From NCBI GenBank assembly GCA_016794985.1, contig JAEUIQ010000021.1:1-64000 (forward strand): DNA of 64,000 bases, given 5' to 3'. This document shows, piece by piece, positions 55,726-64,000 of this stretch. The notes under the pieces are model-generated. The model did not search any database. It had not been told where the DNA came from and worked only from the letters and a program-made list of their open reading frames with translations. The translations under genes were made by a program, and so were the position numbers. Each line of letters begins with the position of its first letter. Position 1 is the first letter of the stretch. This stretch comes from Planctomycetaceae bacterium (GTDB lineage: Bacteria > Planctomycetota > Planctomycetia > Pirellulales > Pirellulaceae).

Positions 55726-58683
55726 TTACACCATTTGGTGCGAGCCGAAATTGGAGCCAGAGGTTACCGGAGCAAACCCCGGGTTGTAATTCTGGATCGT
55801 TTCGCGGTGGAACTTGAATTGACCAACCAACCGTTGCAAATCGCCGGCCATGCGACTCAGCTCGCTGGCGGCCTGCATCGAATTGTTGGCACCCTCAGTC
55901 GTCGACTGAGTTGCGTCGGCGACAGCGGTTATGTTCTGGGCAATTTCAGCGGACCCACGGGCGGCTTCCGAAACGTTACGTCCCATCTCATTCGCCGTTG
56001 CGGTTTGTTCTTCGACGGCACTCGCAATGGTATTCGAGATATCATTGATTTGATTGATCACATCGCTGATTTGGCGAATGGCCTCAATCGCACCGCTAGT
56101 GTCGGCTTGAATGGTCTCAATCTTCTTGCTGATATCTTCGGTTGCCTTGGCCGTTTCCTTAGCCAGTTCCTTAACCTCGTTTGCCACCACGGCGAAGCCT
56201 TTTCCGGCCTCGCCCGCTCGGGCGGCTTCAATGGTTGCATTCAAGGCCAAGAGGTTTGTTTGTTCGGCGATTGAGGTAATCACGTTGACCACTTTGCCGA
56301 TTTCCATCGAACTGTCTCCCAGCTTCGAAATCGTCGAATTCGTTTGGCTGGCAATCGTCACGGCCTGTTGCGAAACGCGAGCCGCATCCGAGGCGTTCTT
56401 CGCGATCTCGCGAATGGCGGCGTTGAGTTCGTCAACGCCGGTCGAAACGACCGAAACGTTGACGTTAACTTCTTCGGTCGCAGCCGACACCAACATGGCT
56501 TGTGCGGCAGATTGTTGGGCGTTCGAGTTCATCTGCGAGCTGACGGCGGACAATTCTTCCGACGCGCCGGCCAAAGCTGTGGCATTTTCACTGATCGTCG
56601 AGATGTTGGTCCGCAAGTTTCCGAAGAATTGATGCAAGCCCGCACCCAGTTGTCCCACAGGGTCATCGCCGCGAACGGTGATTTCGCGAGTCAGGTCACC
56701 GACCGATGCTGCCTTGACCACTGTCAGGATCGAGTCAACATTCTTGCGGAGATTCAGGTTACCCTCTTCGGCTTCGGTCACATCAATGGCGATCTTGATG
56801 ACTTTAGCGACGCGTCCCACTTCATCCATGACCGGAGCGTAAACCGCTTGGATCCAGATCTTCTTGTTGTCGCGACCGACGCGTTCATAGATGCCAGCCG
56901 AACCATGGCCAGTGCGGAGTCGGTCCCAAAGCTGGGCGTACTCGGGTGAACTTGCGTGCTTCGCACCAACAAACATCCGATGATGTTGTCCCACGATTTC
57001 ATCCAAGCGATAGCCAACCGTCTTCAAGAAATTGTCGTTCGCTGTTACGATCTTGCCGGATGGTTCGAACTCGATGTACGCAAACGATGTGTTGATCGCA
57101 TTCATCGTTCCCAGAGCATTTTGTCGTTCGATTTCGGCTTCAGTGATATCGTAACGAACACCCAAGTACTTGCGAGGCTTGCCATTCTTGCCCATGACCG
57201 GAGCGACAACCGCATCGACATAGTATGGCGTGCCGTCTTTCCGACGATTCTTGATCACGCCACGGAAGGTCTTGCCTTTTCCGATCGTCGACCACAGTTC
57301 CTTGAAGACCTCTTTCGGCATGTCGGGATGTCGAGTCAGGTTGTGTGGTTGACCGATGGCTTCATCTCGACTGTACTGAGAAACTTGGCAGAACTTGTCG
57401 TTGCAGTTGACGATATCGCCACGTAAATCGGATTCGGTGACAATGTTCGTCATGTTCATGATTTCGGTACGAACCCGTAACTCACCCCAATCGGCTTCTT
57501 GAGTTTGGAGTGCTGCCGAAATCTCTTCGCAGGCGTTGTTCAGCGATTTAGCCAGCAGCCCAATTTCGTCGGACGAGTTGTGTTGAACTCGTTGAGAAAG
57601 TTTGCCTTCTGCCAGTTGGCTCATGGCTTCGGCAATCTGTACGACTGGTTTGCTAATCTTTGCCGCGATCCATAGGGCCACCAAAGTCACGATGGCGGTG
57701 GCAATCAGGCCCAGCACCAGAAGTGTCATCAGCAGAGAACTAGCCGTGGCAGCGGCCATGGCCGAGCTTTGACGTACCACGCAGCCCCAACCATAGCCTG
57801 GGAACCCGAGGGCTCCGGTCGATGTCGCGTAACCATTGAGCATCGAAACACCAGTTTCTTGATCGGGTTCGTAGGTGAAACCTGACTTCGAATCTCCGGC
57901 CAATCGAGCGTATTCCAAGCCTTGTTCAATCAAGTTCTTCTTCAAGTCAACTTTGCTTTGGCAATCGTGCAACAGAATCCCACGTCGATTGACTAACTGC
58001 ACCAACAGTTTATCGTTCGAGTCAGAGGCAGCCGCATTGACTTCATTCAGGATCTCGCCAGCAGTTCGTTCGAAAGACGCGCGATTCGACCACACGCGTG
58101 TCAGTTTTCCGTTGGCGTCAAAAATCGGCGCGGTGAAATTGAGCGTGAGTCCTGGTTCCGTGCTGATCTTGGCCATGGTCGTATCGAACTCGGCATCGCT
58201 GAAATAGGTTTGCCCCGGCTTGATCAAACCACCCAAGCATTGTTCGAACCATGCTTCGCCACGAACGCTGGTGCCAATCAATCCTTGCGTAGGCACCTTG
58301 TTACCTTGATAGTCAACCGTATTTGCGGCCACGATGGTGCCATCAGCATCCGCAACGATCATCAGATCGTAACAGCCATAGGTTTTGACGAAGAAGTTGA
58401 TTGCTTCCGTTACTTCTTCTGGCGAGCCCTGAGCCTTGGGATTAAAGGCAAAGGCTTGCACGTCACCGTAACGTTCAAACAAATTGCGATAGATCTTGTT
58501 TAGCGTCTGAGCGGACTTTTCCTCGAGTGCCGCACCTGCCTCGTTGATGGCAAACGCATGGGTTCGATAATAGGCGATAATGGAGACGGTCAACAACGGC
58601 AGGGCCGCGACCAAAACGAAGCTCAAAACAAGCTTGGCTTTTAGGGTCTTTGGCACCAGTCTGGATAAGCTAAACATGCTCAA
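55726..58683 (-). CDS. Chemoreceptor with Cache-type, HAMP, two PAS and MCP domains
   Basis: A 985-residue receptor. Helix 1 (about 14-37), a double-Cache-like periplasmic region (45-300; [13 protein letters not shown]), helix 2 (about 308-335) and HAMP (335-395) come first. PAS1 (about 405-520) closely resembles the E. coli Aer [21 protein letters not shown], then [13 protein letters not shown]2 (about 525-645) contains GQHHRMF and WIQAVYAPV. The signalling domain has the tip [20 protein letters not shown] near 815. It may sense an external ligand and internal redox state through a flavin. AGGA precedes the ATG; a terminator follows. Confidence 0.92.
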   Translation of the reverse strand: MSMFSLSRLVPKTLKAKLVLSFVLVAALPLLTVSIIAYYRTHAFAINEAGAALEEKSAQTLNKIYRNLFERYGDVQAFAFNPKAQGSPEEVTEAINFFVKTYGCYDLMIVADADGTIVAANTVDYQGNKVPTQGLIGTSVRGEAWFEQCLGGLIKPGQTYFSDAEFDTTMAKISTEPGLTLNFTAPIFDANGKLTRVWSNRASFERTAGEILNEVNAAASDSNDKLLVQLVNRRGILLHDCQSKVDLKKNLIEQGLEYARLAGDSKSGFTYEPDQETGVSMLNGYATSTGALGFPGYGWGCVVRQSSAMAAATASSLLMTLLVLGLIATAIVTLVALWIAAKISKPVVQIAEAMSQLAEGKLSQRVQHNSSDEIGLLAKSLNNACEEISAALQTQEADWGELRVRTEIMNMTNIVTESDLRGDIVNCNDKFCQVSQYSRDEAIGQPHNLTRHPDMPKEVFKELWSTIGKGKTFRGVIKNRRKDGTPYYVDAVVAPVMGKNGKPRKYLGVRYDITEAEIERQNALGTMNAINTSFAYIEFEPSGKIVTANDNFLKTVGYRLDEIVGQHHRMFVGAKHASSPEYAQLWDRLRTGHGSAGIYERVGRDNKKIWIQAVYAPVMDEVGRVAKVIKIAIDVTEAEEGNLNLRKNVDSILTVVKAASVGDLTREITVRGDDPVGQLGAGLHQFFGNLRTNISTISENATALAGASEELSAVSSQMNSNAQQSAAQAMLVSAATEEVNVNVSVVSTGVDELNAAIREIAKNASDAARVSQQAVTIASQTNSTISKLGDSSMEIGKVVNVITSIAEQTNLLALNATIEAARAGEAGKGFAVVANEVKELAKETAKATEDISKKIETIQADTSGAIEAIRQISDVINQINDISNTIASAVEEQTATANEMGRNVSEAARGSAEIAQNITAVADATQSTTEGANNSMQAASELSRMAGDLQRLVGQFKFHRETIQNYNPGFAPVTSGSNFGSHQMV

Positions 58684-58818
58684 GTCCTATTGGTACGTGG
58701 GGGGCAGTATGTGTTCCGCGAAAGCACTGACGTGATTCCGCGGTCGAGTTTTCTGTAGTTCGATGGGGTTGGTTTCAGCGTGGGCATTGCGGCGAATCCA
58801 TTCGCTCGAATCGTGCTG

Positions 58819-59238
58819 TCAGACGACATTGGCCCAATTCAACAGCAGCAGCAAGCGATCTTCCAACTTGAATGCTCCATTGATGAATGGCCGCATGGCT
58901 TCGTCTAAAGTCTCAGGCGGAGCTTCGAAATTCTCCGGCTCGAGACTCAGCACATCTCCAATTTGGTCGACCAACAAGCTGACACATTCTTCGTCCGAGC
59001 GAATCACGATGTTCATCGGTTCTAATTCGGATTCCAATTTGGGCAGGCCGAAGCGACTACGCAAATCGATTGCAGTGACAATCTGGCCACGCAAGTTGAT
59101 CAGCCCGCGGACACTTGCTGGTGCCAAAGGCACACGCGTCATGGGCTGGTTGCGGATCAGTTCTTGCACCTTCAAAGCGTCCACGCCAAAGTGTTGATCA
59201 CCAAGGCGGAAAGTGCAAAGTTGCATGTTATCGATCAT
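58819..59238 (-). CDS. cheW: CheW coupling protein
   Basis: A 139-residue CheW that links CheA to the receptor. Signature segments: CTFRLGDQHFGVDALKVQEL, VRGLINLRGQIVTAIDLRSRFG and CVSLLVDQIGDVLSL. It lies 92 bases after cheA and 135 before the receptor. Complete and near the usual length (about 140-170). Confidence 0.94.
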   Translation of the reverse strand: MIDNMQLCTFRLGDQHFGVDALKVQELIRNQPMTRVPLAPASVRGLINLRGQIVTAIDLRSRFGLPKLESELEPMNIVIRSDEECVSLLVDQIGDVLSLEPENFEAPPETLDEAMRPFINGAFKLEDRLLLLLNWANVV

Positions 59239-59330
59239 GGCAGCGTTCTACTTCGTTTCTTGCTGGGTTCCAATTCCATTTTGCATGACTCGCTGACGGG
59301 GCTTGGCAGCGAACGTCACATTCGCGCTCA

Positions 59331-62033
59331 TCACGCTAACGCGGAGGCCACCAAAGTTGGCAAATCCAAGACATCGGTAACATGCCCATCGATCACGATC
59401 GACGGCGGTGTAGACGAGCCAAGGCTTCCGATGTTGCCATCCGTATTGGCCTCAAATCGGCAAGCGGCAATGTCCAAGATTTGATCCACGACGACCCCGA
59501 CGCTGCGATTTTGATGTGTGTAGACGACGACATCCATAAGTTCAGACCAATTAGCTCCATCTGGTTGACCCAAGTGTCCGGACAGTCGGAGTAATGGCAT
59601 GATTTCGCCGCGATACTGGATAACTTCTCGATGATGAGACTGTTCCACCAAGTGCCGGGATAATTTCTCCAATCTGGTGACTTGATCCAAAGGCAGGGCC
59701 GCACGGCCATGCTCACCAACCGCGAACACGAGCAGAGAACGTTCGTTGGCCCGTCGAAGCTCTGACGATGTGGCCGAATCCGTGGCTCCTCGATCTTTGT
59801 TCTTTGTCAAGATTTTGGCGGCGTGTGCCAGTCCGACGACGTCCAGGATCAACGCGACGCGACCATCTCCCATAATGGTCGTTCCGGAGTAAAGCGGGAT
59901 GTTCTTTAAATGCTTGCCTAACGGCTTAACGACGATTTCCTCGGAGTCCAAGATTCGGTCGACAATCAGACCCAACTGTCGGTCTTCCGCTTTTAGAACC
60001 ACAATGTTCAGCGAGTTGGAGCGACGAATTTCCTCGATACTGCACTCGCCTAATTGGGTCCGCAAAGAAACGATTGGTAACAGGCGACCACGGAGACGGT
60101 AGACCGGGGAGCCCTGAATCCATTCGATCGATGGTTTGGCAATCTGGTTCTCCAGTCGCACCAGCTCCAGCAAATTTACTTGCGGGATTGCGTAACGGTC
60201 CCCGGACGCGGCAACGACCAATGCGGGAACAATCGCCAAAGTCAGTGGAATCTTGATCTTGATCGTGGTTCCCAAGCCGGTTCGACTTTGCAGATCAACA
60301 GAGCCACCAATCTTCTCGATGTTGGTGCGAACCACGTCCATGCCAACGCCACGTCCTGAGACACTCGATACTTTTTCCGCAGTTGAGAAGCCAGGCAGGA
60401 AAATCAAGTTGCCAATCTCTCGTTCGGGCATACTGGCGGCTTCTTCTGACGAGATCAGGCCTTTCTCCAAGGCTTTGGCTTTGATCCGCTCAAAGTTCAA
60501 ACCACCGCCATCGTCAACTATTTCAATATTAACTTCGCCACCTTCGTGAAACGCGCGGAGTGTCAGGCAACCTTCGACGGGCTTCCCAGCTTTTCGCCGA
60601 ACCTCCGGTTTTTCAATGCCATGATCCACCGTGTTGCGAACCAGGTGAGTGAGTGGGTCCTTGATGGCTTCGATAATCGTCTTGTCCAGTTCCGTCTCTT
60701 TACCTTCCATTTCGATGCGAACTTGCTTTTCGCACATGGAAGCTAAGTCTCGTACCAAACGCGGGAACTTGGTCCAAACATTTCCGATTGGCTGCATCCG
60801 CGTCTTCATGACTCCTTCTTGCAGCTCCGACGTAATCTGGTTCAAGCGTTGGATGGCTTTTTGTAAACCGGGCTCTTCGATCTTGCTTTGGAACTGCAGA
60901 ATTTGGTTGCGAGCCAATACGAGTTCGCCGACGCGAGTCATCAACTTGTCCAACAGAGCCACATCCACGCGAATCGTGGTATCGGCTCCAGAATCGTGGG
61001 ACGGCGACTTGGCCAATTCGGTTTTCGCTTCTTTGGTCGCCGAGCCGGCCTGGTCCGTCGGTGCGGTTTCGACCGATACCGACCGTTCGGCTCGTTTCGT
61101 TTCGGCAGGCGAAGCCGCAAGGGATTTGACAGGTGGCGGAGACTTGTCGGAGGTTGTCGAGGGGCTGGTCGAATTGCGCGGTACTTTGACAGATAGCACC
61201 GCTTCCAAGAAATCGACTGTGAATTGGTGGTCTTCGTCGCCTTCCGTTCCGTCCGCTTGGATCGCTTGGAATGTCTTTTTGAGAACTTTGATTGCCCCGC
61301 CTAGCGATTCGCTGATTTGGGGATCCATCGGAAAAGTTCCGGTATGGATTCCTGCCAACAATTTCCCGCCCGCACAGGCAATTTTTGAGATTTGTGAAAA
61401 GCCAAGATCGTCGGCGACGGCGTTCAGTTCTTGGAGCTTGCCGAAGGCGTTCTCGACCGCGTTCCGATCGTCGGAATTTCGATCCAAAACCGACAAATCA
61501 TGTTCGATTTGTTCGAGGCAGTCGAAGCATAATTGCAAAATGTCGTTGATCGACGAGTCCGCCTTGGCGGAGGCGTTCGGTGGCGTCGTTGGATTCCCCG
61601 CGATCTCGTGACCACCGACAATGATTGGTGAGCCCGACTCTTCGGCGTCCAATTCACCGGCCAGAATCTTTTCTAAGTCGACAATGTGTTTCGAAACATC
61701 TTGACCATTGGAGCATTCGACTTCGTCAATCAGCTCTTTCAGTCGATCCGTGGCACGCAGCAGCGTGTTGATGACCACCGAAGTCGGCCTCAGTTCATGA
61801 CTGCGAAGACGCCCTAGCACTTCTTCAGCTCGATGCGCCAAGCCACCCAAAGTGTCCAAGCCCATGAAACCGGCGGCGCCTTTGATCGAATGAATCGCGC
61901 GAAAAACTGTGTTGACAAGGGACACGTCCATCGCGTCGCCTTGAGATTCGATCGTTAGTAACTGGTTCTCGATGTCAGCGAGATGCTCTTGCGATTCAAC
62001 CGCAAATTCTCGCAACAATTCCGTGTCGTCCAT
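59331..62033 (-). CDS. cheA: CheA histidine kinase with tandem C-terminal CheW domains
   Basis: A 900-residue kinase. HPt domain (1-125) with phospho-His48 in AIHSIKGAAGFMGL. A second HPt-like segment (about 165-260; NAFGKLQELNAVADDLGF) has Gln201 where His would be. A Ser/Ala/Pro-rich linker is followed by dimerisation and HATPase domains (LTHLVRNTVDHGIE, DDGGGL, GRGVGMDVV). A CheW-like regulatory domain (about 585-720) and another CheW-like unit (about 755-895) end the protein. ATG 62033 has GGAG 10 bases upstream; TTG 62057 is less likely. First gene of the cluster. Confidence 0.93.
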   Translation of the reverse strand: MDDTELLREFAVESQEHLADIENQLLTIESQGDAMDVSLVNTVFRAIHSIKGAAGFMGLDTLGGLAHRAEEVLGRLRSHELRPTSVVINTLLRATDRLKELIDEVECSNGQDVSKHIVDLEKILAGELDAEESGSPIIVGGHEIAGNPTTPPNASAKADSSINDILQLCFDCLEQIEHDLSVLDRNSDDRNAVENAFGKLQELNAVADDLGFSQISKIACAGGKLLAGIHTGTFPMDPQISESLGGAIKVLKKTFQAIQADGTEGDEDHQFTVDFLEAVLSVKVPRNSTSPSTTSDKSPPPVKSLAASPAETKRAERSVSVETAPTDQAGSATKEAKTELAKSPSHDSGADTTIRVDVALLDKLMTRVGELVLARNQILQFQSKIEEPGLQKAIQRLNQITSELQEGVMKTRMQPIGNVWTKFPRLVRDLASMCEKQVRIEMEGKETELDKTIIEAIKDPLTHLVRNTVDHGIEKPEVRRKAGKPVEGCLTLRAFHEGGEVNIEIVDDGGGLNFERIKAKALEKGLISSEEAASMPEREIGNLIFLPGFSTAEKVSSVSGRGVGMDVVRTNIEKIGGSVDLQSRTGLGTTIKIKIPLTLAIVPALVVAASGDRYAIPQVNLLELVRLENQIAKPSIEWIQGSPVYRLRGRLLPIVSLRTQLGECSIEEIRRSNSLNIVVLKAEDRQLGLIVDRILDSEEIVVKPLGKHLKNIPLYSGTTIMGDGRVALILDVVGLAHAAKILTKNKDRGATDSATSSELRRANERSLLVFAVGEHGRAALPLDQVTRLEKLSRHLVEQSHHREVIQYRGEIMPLLRLSGHLGQPDGANWSELMDVVVYTHQNRSVGVVVDQILDIAACRFEANTDGNIGSLGSSTPPSIVIDGHVTDVLDLPTLVASALA

Positions 62034-62560
62034 GTCGACGCAACTCCGCGTTCGCAATAATCGCCAGGCTGATCTATGGGTACCCGTATGCCTGATTCGG
62101 TTACCAAACCGGCAAAGATTGACATACGCATGACGGAATGTCGGACGAAAAGAAGGTCTAAGGGCGAAAATAACGGTTGCTTGGGCAAGTCAGGGCCAAT
62201 TTGACGGACGTAGCAGATGAGCCGATTCGCCCGGTTCTCTGAATTTTGGGATTAAATAGTGGAGCGTGTTCGATGCGTGAATCCACGTCCATCGCGGAAA
62301 AAGGGGGGGTAATCCTGCAAACCTGTGCTGGGCAAGTCGGCAATCGTCCAAATTCCGATCGAACGTGATCAGCGTCGAGCCGCCTTGGGCCTGCGGTTAT
62401 CAACCAGCCGCCGCGGCGTTACAATGGAATTTTCCTCGAACCGGACCAGGGACGCAAAGCGACAACTCTGTCCCGTGGTTGGGGCGCGGTTGACCGAGCG
62501 TTTGGGTTTGGGACTGGTTCGGGTGAGTTCCAACATTTTCCGTTTTGGGAGTTTGGTTTC
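62034..62560. other. Divergent intergenic region cheA/trxB
   Basis: About 527 bases between the minus-strand cheA and the plus-strand trxB. It holds a sigma-70-like promoter for trxB (listed separately). A 205-codon minus frame crosses into trxB but has no recognisable product. Confidence 0.45.
62397..62425 (+). promoter_or_regulatory. Possible sigma-70-type promoter of trxB
   Basis: TTATCA at 62397-62402 and TACAAT at 62420-62425 are separated by exactly 17 bases. The -10 matches TATAAT in 5 of 6 positions and the -35 matches TTGACA in 4 of 6. The start codon is 136 bases downstream. Confidence 0.45.
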
Positions 62561-63613
62561 GTGGTACATCAGGTTGTTATTATTGGAAGTGGCCCTGCCG
62601 GGTGGTCCGCAGCAATTTACGCCTCCCGAGCGAATCTGAAGCCGATCTTGTTTGAAGGGACGACCAAGCCTGAAATGATACCGTTGGGGCAACTGGCCAT
62701 GACGACGGAAGTAGAAAACTATGCCGGGTTCCCCGCTGGCAATATCCGTGCCTTCGTCGAGTCTGCCGTTGACAAAGATCGTCAATGGAACCTTCCGCCG
62801 GCGCCCAACCACCAACGGGATGGCCAATTGCATTACGCGGTGCAAGGCACCGAGTTGATGGAGCTGATGAAACAACAGGCTCTGAATTTTGGCACGACGG
62901 TCATTGGTGACGACATCGTCAAAGTGGATTTTTCGCAACGACCTTTTGTGTTGTATCCGGGGCAAGGTGCTCCAATCAAGACACATGCGGTGATCGTTGC
63001 GACGGGGGCCCGAGCCAATTATCTGGGCTTAGAAAGTGAAAACTTGTACAAGAACAAGGGCGTGAGCGCTTGTGCCGTTTGCGACGGCGCGTTGCCGCTG
63101 TTCCGGGATCGCGAGTTGGCCGTGGTGGGTGGCGGTGATTCCGCGGTTGAGGAAGCGAGTTACCTGACCAAGTTCGCATCAAAAGTTTATATGGTGGTTC
63201 GACGCGATCAGTTGCGTGCCTCGAAGATCATGGCCGAGCGGGCCTTGTCCAATCCGAAGATCGAAATGCTCTGGCACCGTGAGGTCGCCGAAGTTTTAGG
63301 GGATGGCAACCGGGTCACCGGAATCCGACTTAAAAGCACACTGGATGGGGCGACCGAAGTACGCGAAATCGGCGGCCTGTTTCTGGCGATTGGTCATACG
63401 CCGAACACCGCATTCCTGGATGGGCAACTTCAAACGAACGACAAAGGTTACTTGGTTTGGAAACGGGCATTTCGTACCGTTACCAGCATCGAAGGTGTCT
63501 TCGCAGCCGGCGATGTGGCCGATGACTACTATCGACAAGCGATTACATCGGCGGGTACGGGTTGCATGGCGGCCTTGGATGCCGAACGGTGGCTAGCTGA
63601 GCACGAGGGATAA
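62561..63613 (+). CDS. trxB: Thioredoxin reductase
   Basis: A 350-residue flavoprotein that passes electrons from NADPH to thioredoxin. FAD motif [17 protein letters not shown], redox-active CAVC in [15 protein letters not shown] motif [13 protein letters not shown], and C-terminal FAD motif [17 protein letters not shown]. Compared with about 320 residues in E. coli, an insert of about 30 residues sits after [12 protein letters not shown] (about residues 63-93). GTG start with GGGAG about 10 bases upstream. A -10-like box lies further upstream. Confidence 0.95.
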   Translation: MVHQVVIIGSGPAGWSAAIYASRANLKPILFEGTTKPEMIPLGQLAMTTEVENYAGFPAGNIRAFVESAVDKDRQWNLPPAPNHQRDGQLHYAVQGTELMELMKQQALNFGTTVIGDDIVKVDFSQRPFVLYPGQGAPIKTHAVIVATGARANYLGLESENLYKNKGVSACAVCDGALPLFRDRELAVVGGGDSAVEEASYLTKFASKVYMVVRRDQLRASKIMAERALSNPKIEMLWHREVAEVLGDGNRVTGIRLKSTLDGATEVREIGGLFLAIGHTPNTAFLDGQLQTNDKGYLVWKRAFRTVTSIEGVFAAGDVADDYYRQAITSAGTGCMAALDAERWLAEHEG

Positions 63614-63670
63614 ACTGACCGTCAGCGGACAATTCTGCATTAAACAACGCCAGGGAAGCGGTGCCGAGCG

Positions 63671-63739
63671 CTTGGTAACAACCAAGATATGAAGTTGATT
63701 CGCAGCGGAAGTCGCCGACGCCAAGATTAGGCTGCGACA
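63671..63739. repeat. 69-bp direct repeat, copy 1
   Basis: Recurs at 63932-64000 with the same length and about 85% identity by eye; both end in TAGGCTGCGACA. It contains no gene. It lies 57 bases after trxB. Confidence 0.85.
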
Positions 63740-63763
63740 AAGCCCAGGCATGAACGGGTATTC

Positions 63764-63865
63764 ATTAGCGTTGATTAGTGTTCATCAGCGGTTTGCCAAC
63801 TTTTGCCATTACACTCGATCAGTGCGAACAGGTTACACCGCTGATTCACGCTAATGAACACTAAT
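63764..63865. repeat. Inverted repeat between the 69-bp copies
   Basis: The left arm 63764-63793 (starting ATTAGCGTTGATTAG) and right arm 63837-63865 (ending GAACACTAAT) are inverted with about 24 of 29 matches, separated by about 43 bases. Motifs of the type GCTAATGAACACTAAT with CCGCTGATT are, from general knowledge, common dispersed repeats in environmental bacteria. Confidence 0.7.
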
Positions 63866-63931
63866 AGCCGGTCAGCGCTACAAGTTTTGACAATCTACTG
63901 GGATCGCTGGACAAAAGTGGCTGACACAGCC

Positions 63932-64000
63932 CTTGGTCACAGTCAAGATATGAAAATGATTCAAAGCGGAAGTCGTCGACGCCAAAAATAGGCTGCGACA
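63932..64000. repeat. 69-bp direct repeat, copy 2 (reaches the window end)
   Basis: Direct copy of 63671-63739. It ends exactly at the last base, so the element may continue beyond the window. Confidence 0.8.

Noticed and set aside
62369-62986. Minus-strand 205-codon frame across the trxB start
   Set aside because: Antisense to trxB with no recognisable domain.
1-64000. tRNA, rRNA, riboswitch, transposase or prophage genes
   Set aside because: Looked for by eye on both strands; none could be supported. A covariance-model search would be decisive for small RNAs.

Overview
The window reads as chromosomal DNA of a planctomycete, probably from the Pirellulaceae/Pirellulales side of the phylum. 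The markers are a BBP7-type outer-membrane barrel protein, a Tat-exported Gfo/Idh/MocA oxidoreductase, a transmembrane Ser/Thr kinase with a large extracytoplasmic half, a PQQ-like propeller protein with the WxQWRGPNR entry motif, DUF11 and DUF502 proteins, and small charged proteins of unknown function. The assignment rests on family recognition by eye, not on a search. No tRNA, rRNA, CRISPR array, transposase or phage gene was found. Repeats sit at both edges and at two internal places.

Layout. 1-691: a roughly 300-bp repeat present twice. 1107-7289: AsmA-like protein with a coupled small protein, then a secreted protein. 7569-12139: Ser/Thr kinase overlapping a short UvrC. 12155-16373 (minus): methyltransferase, small hypothetical, OmpR-type two-component pair. 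16579-22344: BBP7 barrel protein (minus), DUF11 cell-surface protein and DUF502 membrane protein (plus). 22359-24463 (minus): metallo-beta-lactamase hydrolase and Cys/Met PLP enzyme. 24661-25451: six tandem 34-bp palindromic repeats directly before an FMN reductase. 25589-29691: HscC-like Hsp70 with two membrane-anchored partners, one carrying a J-like domain without HPD. 29816-31090: PQQ-like propeller protein closed by a strong terminator. 31506-34983 (minus): two 3'-5' exoribonucleases, YhaM-like and RNase R. 35544-43999: cbb3 oxidase operon ccoNO-Q-P-G-H-(tauE-like)-I. 44394-47820: four overlapping prepilin-like genes. 47979-49286: exported lipase-like hydrolase. 49366-50871 (minus): Gfo/Idh/MocA protein. 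51104-62033 (minus): complete chemotaxis cluster cheA-cheW-mcp / cheY-cheB-cheR-cheX-cheY-cheX. 62561-63613: thioredoxin reductase. 63671-64000: another repeat pair cut by the window end.

How the genes fit together. The cbb3 cluster holds structural genes and assembly factors (CcoG, CcoH, a TauE/SafE-type protein, copper ATPase CcoI) for a high-affinity oxidase. The chemoreceptor in the che cluster combines a periplasmic Cache-type domain with an Aer-like PAS, so behaviour may be linked to redox or oxygen state. The output of the che pathway cannot be read here, because no flagellar gene is present and the prepilin genes could belong to a pilus or a type II secretion system. The Hsp70 operon is the best candidate for a poorly described system: one soluble ATPase with two membrane-tethered companions.
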